Shown here: one piece after another, positions 13,201-24,531 of the stretch
How the letters are laid out: each line of letters begins with the position of its first letter
How positions within the stretch are numbered: position 1 is the stretch's first letter
Assembly: GCF_901709675.1 (NCBI RefSeq)
Contig: NC_051087.1
Span: 7,714,884 to 7,778,883 of the forward strand
From: Syngnathus acus
Taxonomy: Eukaryota; Chordata; Actinopteri; Syngnathiformes; Syngnathidae
Direction: 5' to 3'
Length of the DNA: 64,000 nt
Program-made: the position numbers and the translations under genes
The notes under the pieces: model-generated
Told to the model about the DNA's origin: nothing
The model's input: only the letters and a program-made list of their open reading frames with translations
The model's database searches: none

Positions 13201-16200
13201 AACTAGAGTTAGGGTTAGGGTTAGGGTTTCTAACTAGGCTTTCAAAACTAGGGTTAGGGTTTCCAAGGAGTTTTGCCATCGCTAATTAGGGTTTCAAACT
13301 AGGCTCAGGGTTTCCGACTAGGGTTTTAAACCAAGGTTAGGGTTTCAAACTAGGTTTTAAAGCTAGGGTTAGGGTTTCCAACGAGGGTTTCAAACTACTT
13401 TTAGGGTTTCTAAGATTAGGATTTCTAACTAGGCTTTCAAAACGAGGGTTAGGGTTTCCGACCAGGGTTTCCAAGGAGTTTTGCCATTGCTATTTAGGGT
13501 TTCAAACTAGGGTTAGGGTTTCCGACTAGGGTTTTAAACAAAGGTTAGGGTTACAAACTAGGTTTTAATGCTAGGGTTAGGGTTTCCAACGAGGGTTTCA
13601 AACTACTTTTATGGTTTCTAAGATCAGGGTTTCTAACTAGGCTTTCAAAACTAGGGTTAGGGTTTCCGACCAGGGTTTCCAAGGAGTTTTGCCATCGCTA
13701 ATTAGGGTTTCAAACTAGGCTCAGGGTTTCCGACTAGGGTTTTAAACCAAGGTTCGGGTTTCAAACTAGGTTTTAAAGCTAGGGTTAGGGTTTCCAACGA
13801 GGGTTTCAAACTACTTTTAGGGTTTCTAAGATTAGGATTTCTAACTAGGCTTTCAAAACGAGGGTTAGGGTTTCCGACCAGGGTTTCCAAGGAGTTTTGC
13901 CATTGCTATTTAGGGTTTCAAACTAGGGTTAGGGTTTCCGACTAGGGTTTTAAACAAAGGTTAGGGTTACAAACTAGGTTTTAATGCTAGGGTTAGGGTT
14001 TCCAACGAGGGTTTCAAACTACTTTTATGGTTTCTAAGATCAGGGTTTCTAACTAGGCTTTCAAAACTAGGGTTAGGGTTTCCGACCAGGGTTTCCAAGG
14101 AGTTTTGCCATCGCTAATTAAAGTTTCAAACAAGGGGTAGGGTTTCCGACTAGGGTTTTAAACCAAGCTTAGGGTTACAAACTAGGTTTTAAAGCTGTTA
14201 GGGTTTCCAACGAGGGTTTCAAACTACTTTTAGGGTTTCTAAGATTAGGGTTTCTAACTAGGCTTTCAAAACTAGGGTTAGGGTTTTTGACTAGGGTTTC
14301 CAAAATTAGGGTTAGGATTAGGGTTGGGGTTAGGGTTTCTAACTAGGCTTTCAAAACTAGGGTTAGGGTTAGGGTTACGAACTAGGCTTTCAAAACTAGA
14401 GTTAGGGTTAGGGTTAGGGTTTCTAACTAGGCTTTCAAAACTAGGGTTAGGGTTTCCAAGGAGTTTTGCCATCGCTAATTAGGGTTTCAAACTAGGCTCA
14501 GGGTTTCCGACTAGGGTTTTAAACCAAGGTTAGGGTTTCAAACTAGGTTTTAAAGCTAGGGTTAGGGTTTCCAACGAGGGTTTCAAACTACTTTTAGGGT
14601 TTCTAAGATTAGGATTTCTAACTAGGCTTTCAAAACGAGGGTTAGGGTTTCCGACCAGGGTTTCCAAGGAGTTTTGCCATTGCTATTTAGGGTTTCAAAC
14701 TAGGGTTAGGGTTTCCGACTAGGGTTTTAAACAAAGGTTAGGGTTACAAACTAGGTTTTAATGCTAGGGTTAGGGTTTCCAACGAGGGTTTCAAACTACT
14801 TTTATGGTTTCTTAGATCAGGGTTTCTAACTAGGCTTTCAAAACTAGGGTTAGGGTTTCCGACCAGGGTTTCCAAGGAGTTTTGCCATCGCTAATTAAAG
14901 TTTCAAACAAGGGGTAGGGTTTCCGACTAGGGTTTTAAACCAAGTTTAGGGTTACAAACTAGGTTTTAAAGCTGTTAGGGTTTCCAACGAGGGTTTCAAA
15001 CTACTTTTAGGGTTTCTAAGATTAGGGTTTCTAACTAGGCTTTCAAAACTAGGGTTAGGGTTTTTGACTAGGGTTTCCAAAGTTAGGGTTAGGATTAGGG
15101 TTGGGGTTAGGGTTTCTAACTAGGCTTTCAAAACTAGGGTTAGGGTTAGGGTTAGGGTTACTAACTAGGCTTTCAAAACTAGAGTTAGGGTTAGGGTTAG
15201 GGTTTCTAACTAGGCTTTCAAAACTAGGGTTAGGGTTTCCAAGGAGTTTTGCCATCGCTAATTAGGGTTTCAAACTAGGCTCAGGGTTTCCGACTAGGGT
15301 TTTAAACCAAGGTTAGGGTTTCAAACTAGGTTTTAAAGCTAGGGTTAGGGTTTCCAACGAGGGTTTCAAACTACTTTTAGGGTTTCTAAGATTAGGATTT
15401 CTAACTAGGCTTTCAAAACGAGGGTTAGGGTTTCCGACCAGGGTTTCCAAGGAGTTTTGCCATTGCTATTTAGGGTTTCAAACTAGGGTTAGGGTTTCCG
15501 ACTAGGGTTTTAAACAAAGGTTAGGGTTACAAACTAGGTTTTAATGCTAGGGTTAGGGTTTCCAACGAGGGTTTCAAACTACTTTTATGGTTTCTAAGAT
15601 CAGGGTTTCTAACTAGGCTTTCAAAACTAGGGTTAGGGTTTCCGACCAGGGTTTCCAAGGAGTTTTGCCATCGCTAATTAAAGTTTCAAACAAGGGGTAG
15701 GGTTTCCGACTAGGGTTTTAAACCAAGCTTAGGGTTACAAACTAGGTTTTAAAGCTGTTAGGGTTTCCAACGAGGGTTTCAAACTACTTTTAGGGTTTCT
15801 AAGATTAGGGTTTCTAACTAGGCTTTCAAAACTAGGGTTAGGGTTTTTGACTAGGGTTTCCAAAGTTAGGGTTAGGATTAGGGTTGGGGTTAGGGTTTCT
15901 AACTAGGCTTTCAAAACTAGGGTTAGGGTTAGGGTTACTAACTAGGCTTTCAAAACTAGAGTTAGGGTTAGGGTTAGGGTTTCTAACTAGGCTTTCAAAA
16001 CTAGGGTTAGGGTTTCCAAGGAGTTTTGCCATCGCTAATTAGGGTTTCAAACTAGGCTCAGGGTTTCCGACTAGGGTTTTAAACCAAGGTTAGGGTTTCA
16101 AACTAGGTTTTAAAGCTAGGGTTAGGGTTTCCAACGAGGGTTTCAAACTACTTTTAGGGTTTCTAAGATTAGGATTTCTAACTAGGCTTTCAAAACGAGG

Positions 16201-18028
16201 GTTAGGGTTTCCGACCAGGGTTTCCAAGGAGTTTTGCCATTGCTATTTAGGGTTTCAAACTAGGGTTAGGGTTTCCGACTAGGGTTTTAAACAAAGGTTA
16301 GGGTTACAAACTAGGTTTTAATGCTAGGGTTAGGGTTTCCAACGAGGGTTTCAAACTACTTTTATGGTTTCTAAGATCAGGGTTTCTAACTAGGCTTTCA
16401 AAACTAGGGTTAGGGTTTCCGACCAGGGTTTCCAAGGAGTTTTGCCATCGCTAATTAGGGTTTCAAACTAGGCTCAGGGTTTCCGACTAGGGTTTTAAAC
16501 CAAGGTTAGGGTTTCAAACTAGGTTTTAAAGCTAGGGTTAGGGTTTCCAACGAGGGTTTCAAACTACTTTTAGGGTTTCTAAGATTAGGGTTTCTAACTA
16601 GGCTTTCAAAACTAGGGTTAGGGTTTTTGACTAGGGTTTCCAAAGTTAGGGTTAGGATTAGGGTTGGGGTTAGGGTTTCTAACTAGGCTTTCAAAACTAG
16701 GGTTAGGGTTAGGGTTACTAACTAGGCTTTCAAAACTAGGGTTAGGGTTAGGGTTTCTAACTAGGCTTTCAAAACTAGGGTTAGGGTTTCCAAGGAGTTT
16801 TGCCATCGCTAATTAGGGTTTCAAACTAGGCTCAGGGTTTCCGACTAGGGTTTTAAACCAAGGTTAGGGTTTCAAACTAGGTTTTAAAGCTAGGGTTAGG
16901 GTTTCCAACGAGGGTTTCAAACTACTTTTAGGGTTTCTAAGATTAGGATTTCTAACTAGGCTTTCAAAACGAGGGTTAGGGTTTCCGACCAGGGTTTCCA
17001 AGGAGTTTTGCCATTGCTATCTAGGGTTCCAAACCCACGGTTAGGGTTTCCGACTAGGGTTTTAAACAAAGGTTAGGGTTACAAACTAGGTTTTAATGCT
17101 AGGGTTAGGGTTTCCAACGAGGGTTTCAAACTACTTTTATGGTTTCTAAGATCAGGGTTTCTAACTAGGCTTTCAAAACTAGGGTTAGGGTTTCCAACCA
17201 GGGTTTCCAAGGAGTTTTGCCATCGCTAATTAGGGTTTCAAACTAGGCTCAGGGTTTCCGACTAGGGTTTTAAACCAAGGTTAGGGTTTCAAACTAGGTT
17301 TTAAAGCTAGGGTTAGGGTTTCCAACGAGGGTTTCAAACTACTTTTAGGGTTTCTAAGATTAGGATTTCTAACTAGGCTTTCAAAACGAGGGTTAGGGTT
17401 TCCGACCAGGGTTTCCAAGGAGTTTTGCCATTGCTATTTAGGGTTTCAAACTAGGGTTAGGGTTTCCGACTAGGGTTTTAAACAAAGGTTAGGGTTACAA
17501 ACTAGGTTTTAATGCTAGGGTTAGGGTTTCCAACGAGGGTTTCAAACTACTTTTATGGTTTCTAAGATCAGGGTTTCTAACTAGGCTTTCAAAACTAGGG
17601 TTAGGGTTTCTGACCAGGGTTTCCAAGGAGTTTTGCCATCGCTAATTAAAGTTTCAAACAAGGGGTAGGGTTTCCGACTAGGGTTTTAAACCAAGCTTAG
17701 GGTTACAAACTAGGTTTTAAAGCTGTTAGGGTTTCCAACGAGGGTTTCAAACTACTTTTAGGGTTTCTAAGATTAGGGTTTCTAACTAGGCTTTCAAAAC
17801 TAGGGTTAGGGTTTTTGACTAGGGTTTCCAAGGAGTTTTGCCATTGCTAATTAGGGTTTCAAGCTAGGGTTAGGGTTTCCGACTAGGGTTTAAAATCAAG
17901 GTTAGGGTTACAAACTAGGGGTGTAAATCGCGGGTTTTGTAACGATACGATATCATATCGATACAAAGAACACGATACGATATTCGCCGATATCTTAAAG
18001 CCTGCTGTGATTCATTCACGAGACATCA

Positions 18029-18078
<50 letters not shown>

Positions 18079-21000
18079 ATATATAAAATCAACAACGTAC
18101 TGCAAACTCTTTATTTAGGAAATTACAAAGTGCTTCCAAACGAATGACTTGAAGCCCAAAGGGGAGCGAATTTCCTCGTCTTCTTGGACAGACACTAGCC
18201 ATAGCACCAGCCCAGGAGCCGCGTAGTTGTCGCCTCCCCTTTCACGTGCCTGCTCTGCTCACAACTCAACACGCCGCGCACTGCTCCCGGAAAGAGGAAG
18301 CAAGCAACAATGAACTGGATTTCAAAATAAAGTCGTGTCTAATGTCCGAGGTCAAAAACGGGCGATATAGATCGATGTTTACGTTTAGCATCGATGCCAA
18401 CAAATCGTAGAGCATTATATCGATGTATCGATGAATCGTTACACCCCTAATTATCATATTTTTCACAGTAATATAATTTTGGTTAACAAAATGTGTGTGT
18501 ATGTATAGTGTGGCTGTGGAAGTTGTATCTACCAAGACCACAGCTGATGTGATGTGGAAGGATGGACGTGTGGAGAAAGGCATACGATCAAATGACCTCA
18601 TCCCTATTCAGCACCTAGACGGCCATGAGTTTTGCCCTGGCGACTTTGTTGTGGACAAACGACGTAAGCCTATTGCAAAGTCATATATTGAAGCTGTTTG
18701 TTTTTGGACACATGATCGTTAACCAGATTATTTTCTTCAGTATTTAATTTACCTTTGTTTTACCTCTGTTTTCTATCATGTTTATTTAAGTCATTACAAT
18801 TAGAGGTTTGTATTTTCTATGACAATAAGAGCTTTAAAATGTCGATGTTTTTCCCCCCATAGCCCAAGCCCTCCAGGACTCTGGCGTGTATGGTGTGATC
18901 CAGTCTGGTGACCACAAGGGCAGGACATGTGTCGTTAAGTGGATCAAACTCAACGCCACCGGTGATGATGTAGAGGTCAGTCAGGAAGCCAGAGCACAGA
19001 GTTAAACAATTGAAATAATTTTACCCATCATGCATGTTGAGAAACATTGTCGAGTCTATTACCGGTAGCATAATTGATCTTTTTCTCCCTCTCCTCTCCT
19101 GGCCTCCAGGTTATTGGTGTGGAGGAAGATGTCAGCGTGTACGACATAGCAGACCATCCAGATTTCTCCTTCCGTACCACTGACATTGTCATAAGAATAT
19201 GGAACTCGGAAGTCGGCGAGAATGATTGTGAAAATGAGGTACGGTGTGTTGAAATTGTGTTTGTGCCGTGCTACTAATTACGATGACTATTTATGATATT
19301 AAACATATGGCCATCAATGATGTCTGCTAGCCAGAAGCTGAGCTAACTGTATTTGTGTACGCTTGTTAACCTCGTCTTAATATGTCCTGTTTCACATAAA
19401 ATGATGATGGCTTTGTCACTCTTTCTGCATGTGAATGCTTCAGATTTGAAACTTGTGAATTAGCTATATAATCTTTGTTTTATTCCTTTTGTTGTACTAA
19501 CAGCCTCCCATGCTTTTGTCTTTTGATTTGGTTTGACATATCCCCACTCTCAGACATCAGTCGGCCAGGTGTCCAGAGTGGATGTGAGCAGCAAAGTAGA
19601 GGTGGTGTGGGCGGACAACTCCATCACTATCGTCCTCCCACAGGTGCCGTACAACCCAATCACTAAAATGATAATATTGAACGCTATTGCCATCATAGTT
19701 GCTGAAACGCTTTAAATCCACACAGCACCTTTACTGCGTGGAGTCCGAGATCGAGGAGACGGACTACGACTCGGCCGACGAGACAAGCAGCCTCCTGTCT
19801 ACCGAAGAGTGGGAGGACGAAAGCGACAGCTGGGAGACGGATAACGGCCTCACCACAGAGGACGACAGCCACGTCGACAGTATGGATGTCACAGAGACGG
19901 TGACCCCCACATCCTGCTACTCCACATTCATCATTCCGCCTCAAGAAGTGGACAAAGTTGGGGTCACCAGTCCCACCAAAGCAGTTGGTGGAAAGGAGGG
20001 CGAAGCGTTGGTAGTGGCGAGTTCAGCTTCTGGAGGAGGTGAGGGCTTATTTTGACTTTTGCTTCTTGACACAGAAGAAAAGGTTGCATTTATCTGAGAG
20101 TCATTCATCCATTCATTCATTCTCCGTCACGCTTATCCTCATGAGGGTTGTGGGCGTGCTGGGTGAGGAGTCACAGTAGTACTATGCTGTGTTCTGATTT
20201 GTTGAATTGTGGAGTTGCAGATGTCTCGTTATTTATGTAATTGATGCACCTATTGTTGGCAACAACAAATGACACAGAACGCTACATCTGGGAGGAAATG
20301 TGAATTTTTGGGACATTTGAACAAAATGTGCATTTTTTCGCACTCCAGCAGGCGCTGTCAACGGAGCCGAGAAGCCGGGTAAAGACTGCACCTCTCGGGG
20401 CTTCCGGGAGTTGAAGGAAGCCCTGAGGATCTTGGAGAGCCTCAAGAACATGACTGTGGAGCAGCTTTGGACCGGCCTCTCGCCAACATCTCCCACCTCA
20501 GTCGCACCGGCTTCGGCAACTAACGTTGCAAGCCCGGCGCTGCCCTCAGCCACCGAAAAACCCAACAAGGAGAAGCGCTTCCTTGATGACCTCAAGAAGC
20601 TGCAGGAGAACTTGAGAAAGACGCTGGATAATGTGGCTATTGTGGAGGAGGAGAAAATGGAGGCTGTCGTAGAAGCCGGCGGGGTTGCGGGTACAAAGGT
20701 ATCTTCTGAGAATCCTCGAGTCAGTCATCTGTGTCGATTTGATTTCTCTTCCTCTTGGGAATTTTTTTGTCTCTTTCCTTCTGTTTACGTACTATTCAGG
20801 CTGAGAAACCCGCAGAGGAGAAGACACGCCAGGAGCCACAGACCCCGGTGGCTGGTCAGGAATGGCCCAGTGACTTTCTGAGTGACACACCTGTACTGTG
20901 CCAACAGAGTGGCGGCAGACCTGGCGTCACCTTTACCAGTGCCAAGGGTGAAGTGTTCTCTGTGTTGGATTGGGCGCCAGGTACACCATTTTTATTTATT

Positions 21001-21528
21001 TTTTTATTTATTCTTTAGTTCTTTGTCATACATGTTGTGCTACAGTGTAGTTGTGCTTGTCCTCAGGTTGTCTTATTGTAGTGCTACGCCAATACTTTAG
21101 TTTTCACTCAATGGTTTGATTCGCATCAGTTCAAAAAGCAAATGAAAACTGCTTTTTTCGTGAACAGGAACATATTTAATTACATTTAAAGGGAAATGTC
21201 AGCAGTTCAACTGACTTCTTTTTGTGAAATATAATGCTATTGAAACACTAAAAATGGCATCCATTCGTAAAGCTTTCTTTGGTTCTGAGTGAATCAGTCA
21301 ACCAAACCAGATAAGACCATGCAGACTATATCTCGGCCAGTTGTTTAAATTCTTCATGTTTGCGCAGAAACACACTCCTTTCACAAACTGGAATTTCAGC
21401 CAGCCGAGGCCAAGAAGTTCTTCAGCACCGTAAGAAAGGAAATGGCTCTGCTAGCGACATCACTGCCAGATGGCATCATGGTCAAAACCTTTGAAGATCG
21501 CATGGTGGGTTTGCAAGTCTGAAATTCA

Positions 21529-21575
<47 letters not shown>

Positions 21576-23231
21576 CATAAATAAGTGTTTAGTGTTTAAT
21601 AAGCTAAATGATTCCATGTTCATTTAGCATTTTTGGGTGTTTCTCCCACACAGGACCTCTTTTCGGCTCTGATCAAGGGGCCAAATCGCACGCCTTATGA
21701 GGACGGCTTGTTCCTGTTTGACATCCAGCTGCCTAACATTTATCCGTCCCTGCCGCCTCTTTTCCGTTACCTGTCTCAGTGCAGCGGCCGCCTCAATCCC
21801 AATCTCTACAACAACGGCAAAGTCTGTGTCAGTCTGCTTGGCACCTGGATCGGCAAGGTAAATGGCCGCTACGTGTTGGTCATTTCAATCTTTTAGGAAT
21901 TTTTGACTCCTATTATTCAATGGAGACAAAATAGTCAGCCGTGTCCTTCATTTGTTTCATCAACAGGGCACAGAGAGATGGACCAGCAAGTCCAGCCTGC
22001 TGCAAGTCCTCATCTCCATACAAGGTGAGCACATCCATCCATCCTCAACCACTTGCCGCGTCCAGGGTCATGGTTGAGCTGGAAAAATATCCCAATGCAC
22101 TTTGGGTAAGATGTACGAATGGGAAGTTCGAGCCACCTCATGATACGATTATAATTCAGAGAACCACATTTTGATTACCCATTAAAGATGCATTTCTATA
22201 TTTCCAGTTGTGTGTCTGTGGACTTAATAACATTATATAGGTAATGAGTCGTATTGCTGTGATTAGAAATAATTGAATATGCTTACTACAACTATCTGAA
22301 ACAAAAGAGATTATTATTATTTTTTTTTAATGTGTTTCTCCCCCACAGTGGAGCGATTTGAAAATTGCATTCTACTTTATCGCGATGTCGATTTGCATTT
22401 GATGAATTGTTCAGCCCTACTTACAAACTGTGTTAGGTGGCATGTGAGTGCCACGGTCTTATACTATTCCATCTTTTGCGTCACCCGGCAGGTCTGATCC
22501 TGGTCAATGAGCCTTACTACAACGAGGCGGGCTTTGACAGCGACCGCGGCCTCCAGGAAGGTTATGAAAACAGCCGTTGTTATAATGAGATGGCCCTGAT
22601 CAAAATGGTTCAGTCCATGACGCAACTGCTGCAGAATCCCGTGGAGGTGTTCAAGCAGGAGATCCAGGAGCACTTTGTCTCCAACGGCTGGCGCCTGGTC
22701 CACCGCCTGGAAATATGGCTGGAACTTCATGATGCAGCCGAAAGGGGCCACGCTTCACACGCTGCCTCCAGGGCTCATCATGCCAAACCGTCTTGCACTG
22801 AGGCTGCAGAGGAGCAAGCAGCCGTGGCCCACAGCACCCCCAGGAAGGCGGGAGACAGTATTATAGAGGAGGAGCCAGAGGAAGCGGGACTCAGTCCGTC
22901 CACTACGTCCACCTTTCAGCAGGAGAGTGGCCAGATTTCAGACCGCGATGGCTCCCGAGGGTTTGCCGACCACAAGGATGCCGCTGCGGTCACGTCAGAA
23001 CCGGTTTCCGCCGCCGCCGGCGACGGAGGGTTCGGCCAGCCGGTGGTGCGACCCAAGAAACGGAGAAAGAGCTATCGTAGCTTCCTCCCCGAGGGCAGCG
23101 GCTATCCGGACATCGGCTTCCCTCTCTTCCCGCTCTCAAAAGGCTTCGTAAAGAGTGTCCGCTGCGTGCTGCTGCAGTATCGCGCCGCGCTGGAGGCCGC
23201 ATCCATCCCTGAGCGCGCTAAGGACGAGTAA
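1208..23231 (+). CDS. ube2o: UBE2O, E2/E3 hybrid ubiquitin ligase (5' exon outside window)
   Basis: UBE2O is a very large ubiquitin-conjugating enzyme that acts as both E2 and E3, for example on orphan ribosomal proteins. Exons: 1208-1267, 1756-1866, 2163-2260, 2327-2390, 2597-2740, 2894-3003, 3349-3499, 3627-3684, 4136-4292, 4531-4686, 18509-18663, 18863-18975, 19110-19238, 19554-19643, 19726-20038, 20349-20698, 20800-20980, 21368-21504, 21654-21857, 21967-22024, 22492-23231. All junctions are GT-AG and in phase, giving 1192 residues; human UBE2O has about 1290, so one N-terminal exon is missing upstream. Recognisable blocks include [31 protein letters not shown], basic [22 protein letters not shown], an acidic stretch, a coiled coil ([20 protein letters not shown]) and the UBC fold with catalytic Cys in [11 protein letters not shown] (Cys codon 21825-21827). 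A second basic signal, [11 protein letters not shown], lies near the C-terminus. One intron is inflated to 13.8 kb by a satellite-bearing element. Confidence 0.96.
1651..1682. repeat. Perfect AT-rich inverted repeat
   Basis: Fifteen-base arms (A7-GTAATGAA and its complement) are separated by only two bases (CC), immediately after a poly-A run at about 1638-1657. It lies in the UBE2O intron upstream of the exon at 1756. It could extrude as a small cruciform or be a retroposon tail remnant. Confidence 0.6.
4784..5323 (+). mobile_element. hAT-type MITE, left copy
   Basis: A 540-bp element with terminal inverted repeats TAGGGGTGTAA / TTACACCCCTA, matching the hAT YARNG end consensus, and subterminal ATCGAT-rich palindromes. 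It has no open reading frame for a transposase, so it is non-autonomous. The 3' 365 bp are identical to the right copy except for one 2-bp indel, while the left 170 bp differ more. Confidence 0.85.
5324..17915 (+). repeat. Telomere-like satellite with nested higher-order repeats
   Basis: The array is built from words such as TAGGGTTAGGG, GGGTTTCAAACTAGG and GGGTTTCC. Monomers of about 207-212 bp (types A and B, anchored on GGAGTTTTGCCAT) alternate with a longer type C that carries a TTAGGG-rich insert of about 160 bp. The order ABC gives a 783-bp higher-order unit and ABABC gives 1193 bp. From about 7.98 to 16.0 kb a super-period of 3535-3536 bp (ABABC-ABC-ABC-ABC) repeats almost base for base. 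The first kilobase and the right end are more diverged. Short minus-strand ORFs (NPNPNP) are a by-product of the 6-bp period. Confidence 0.95.
17916..18449 (+). mobile_element. hAT-type MITE, right copy with AT microsatellite
   Basis: A 534-bp copy of the element at 4784-5323 in the same orientation, with the same TIRs. An (AT)n tract of about 46 bp at 18031-18076 replaces part of the left half. The outer flank is ATTATCAT (18450-18457); the UBE2O acceptor AG follows at 18507-18508, so the element ends about 60 bp from an exon. Confidence 0.85.
18031..18076. repeat. (AT)n microsatellite
   Basis: About 23 AT units inside the right MITE copy, absent from the left copy. Confidence 0.9.
20097..20195 (+). 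repeat. Fish interspersed-repeat fragment
   Basis: TTCATCCATTCATTCATT followed by CGCTTATCCTCATGAGGG and GGGCGTGCTGGG. This is the shape of a very common teleost dispersed repeat, truncated here within a UBE2O intron. A related stub lies near 22030-22080. Confidence 0.5.
21539..21574. repeat. (CA)n microsatellite
   Basis: About 18 CA units in the UBE2O intron, 35 bp after the donor at 21505. Confidence 0.9.
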
Positions 23232-24087
23232 GTGCCTCCTCAAGCCTCTGCACGATCTGCTCCTCTTGTCTCCATCTCTTTCCATCAAGCTGCAGAGGAG
23301 CTTTTTACCACTGCAGCTGCACCCTGAGATAGCAGCTGGTAACCCAAAGGCTTTTCTACCAAGTTAAATTGATGTCAACATCAAAACAATTGATCAAAAT
23401 GTAAACATTTCATGCACTTTATTCAGCAAACCCACATTACGTAAATCTCCGCATGTGGAACCGCAACTATGCAAGGGTTCATTGTATTTCATCTTTTTTT
23501 TTTTTCTTTCTCTCCAGTGAATCCAAGTGACTTGTGTACCCCTTAATGTCTCTGATCTGCTTGTGTTTCCTTTTGCGGGTGCCACCTAATCTCCTGTCTT
23601 TTTGTTCTCCTTCAGTGACACATAAAGATACAAAGGACCTCAACTGCAATGCGTTACAGAGACCCCCATCTGCACTCGAAGCAGGTGAATGATCCCCCAA
23701 CCCCCTTTTGTCAGTGGTGGAGATTGAAAACAATGGAAAGAACAGTGCCAAGGCCCTGATGACCACCCCGCGTTTCAATTTTGCTTGAAAAGCTCACAAC
23801 CTGTTGAGAAAGACCACCGGGTTCCTGTTTAAAGCCCCGTTCTGCTGCCACTTTGTAGCACCGCTGATGCCATCAGTGGACCAACTTGCACTGATGTCTC
23901 CATCCAAATGTGTCAAGCAAGCATATGGGAAGGCTTTTTATTTCTCTCTCGCTCCCCCCCTCCTCAAACAAAACCACTTCTTTTCTGCCAAATTTTGCCA
24001 ATACACAAATATTCCAAAATATACAGGATTTCATCAAACTGCCAACAGCTTGTTAGGTCATTCATAAGGCTTTTGTTTACGATATTA

Positions 24088-24230
24088 CAGTGGTACCTTG
24101 ACTTACAAATTGTATGACCTCACGATATCCACTCAGCATTCAGCGTCACAGTTTGTTGACATATGAATAAATTGACCAAATATCAGCTCAGTCACAGAAC
24201 AAATTAAACTCGTAAGCCAAGGTACCACTG
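24088..24230. mobile_element. Tc1/mariner-type MITE in the UBE2O 3' UTR
   Basis: A 143-bp element with ends CAGTGGTACCTTGACTTAC and GTAAGCCAAGGTACCACTG (one mismatch). TA stands on both outer sides (24086-24087 and 24231-24232), fitting a Tc1/mariner TA target duplication. It has no coding capacity. Confidence 0.75.
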
Positions 24231-24520
24231 TATTACCAAAATGGTATTTTGTGCTTTTGAAGTTCATTTTAAATCCAGCCTTTATCACTTAAGTCTACCT
24301 GAAATAACACATGCGCACACACATACTGTACAACTATCACGTCCATTCCATTGTCTCATCAAAATGTTGCCTTACTTGAAAAGAATCTTGTACAGAGCTG
24401 CTGGTTTGGTGGTTGTTGCAGTGTTAATCTCCTCATCGTTCCCTCATCTCTCCTCACTGCATGAATGGCACCAAACTACACTTCTGATTGCTCCTCCCTG
24501 GCCACGTACGACTGGTTGAA

Positions 24521-24531
24521 AATAAAATAAA
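24521..24531 (+). terminator. UBE2O poly(A) signals
   Basis: Two overlapping AATAAA hexamers, 1.29 kb after the stop codon. Confidence 0.6.

Larger units (their letters stand above)
4776..18457 (+). mobile_element. Composite hAT-MITE unit carrying a telomere-like satellite
   Basis: Two MITE copies in direct orientation (4784-5323 and 17916-18449) flank a 12.6-kb satellite. The sequence ATTATCAT stands immediately left of the first copy (4776-4783) and immediately right of the second (18450-18457). This 8-bp duplication fits hAT transposition and the T-at-2, A-at-7 bias of Ac-type hAT target sites. The inner flanks are GTTTCAAA and TTACAAAC, which are array sequence, do not match each other or the outer site, and also have T at 2 and A at 7. 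The simplest reading is that the outer ends of the pair were used as one transposon. The alternative is recombination of an array-plus-MITE circle into one resident MITE. The whole unit sits in one UBE2O intron between intact exons at 4531-4686 and 18509-18663. Confidence 0.75.
23232..24531 (+). other. ube2o: UBE2O 3' UTR
   Basis: Sequence from the UBE2O stop to overlapping AATAAA hexamers at 24521-24526 and 24526-24531. It includes a small Tc1-type MITE (24088-24230). Further AATAAA hexamers at 24603 and 25535 could serve longer transcripts. Confidence 0.6.

Noticed and set aside
5594-16806. Series of 62-76-codon minus-strand frames reading [12 protein letters not shown], repeated many times
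   Set aside because: The 6-bp AACCCT word is two codons, so any frame stays open by periodicity. Frames start and stop inside each repeat unit, lack splice or promoter context, and resemble no protein family.
5324-17915. A true chromosome end or a CRISPR array
   Set aside because: The array is flanked on both sides by in-phase exons of one gene and by a target-site duplication, so it is interstitial. There are no unique spacers, and the genome is eukaryotic.
20411-20881. A separate 156-codon gene
   Set aside because: It is the UBE2O coiled-coil exon read through its donor at 20699 into the intron.
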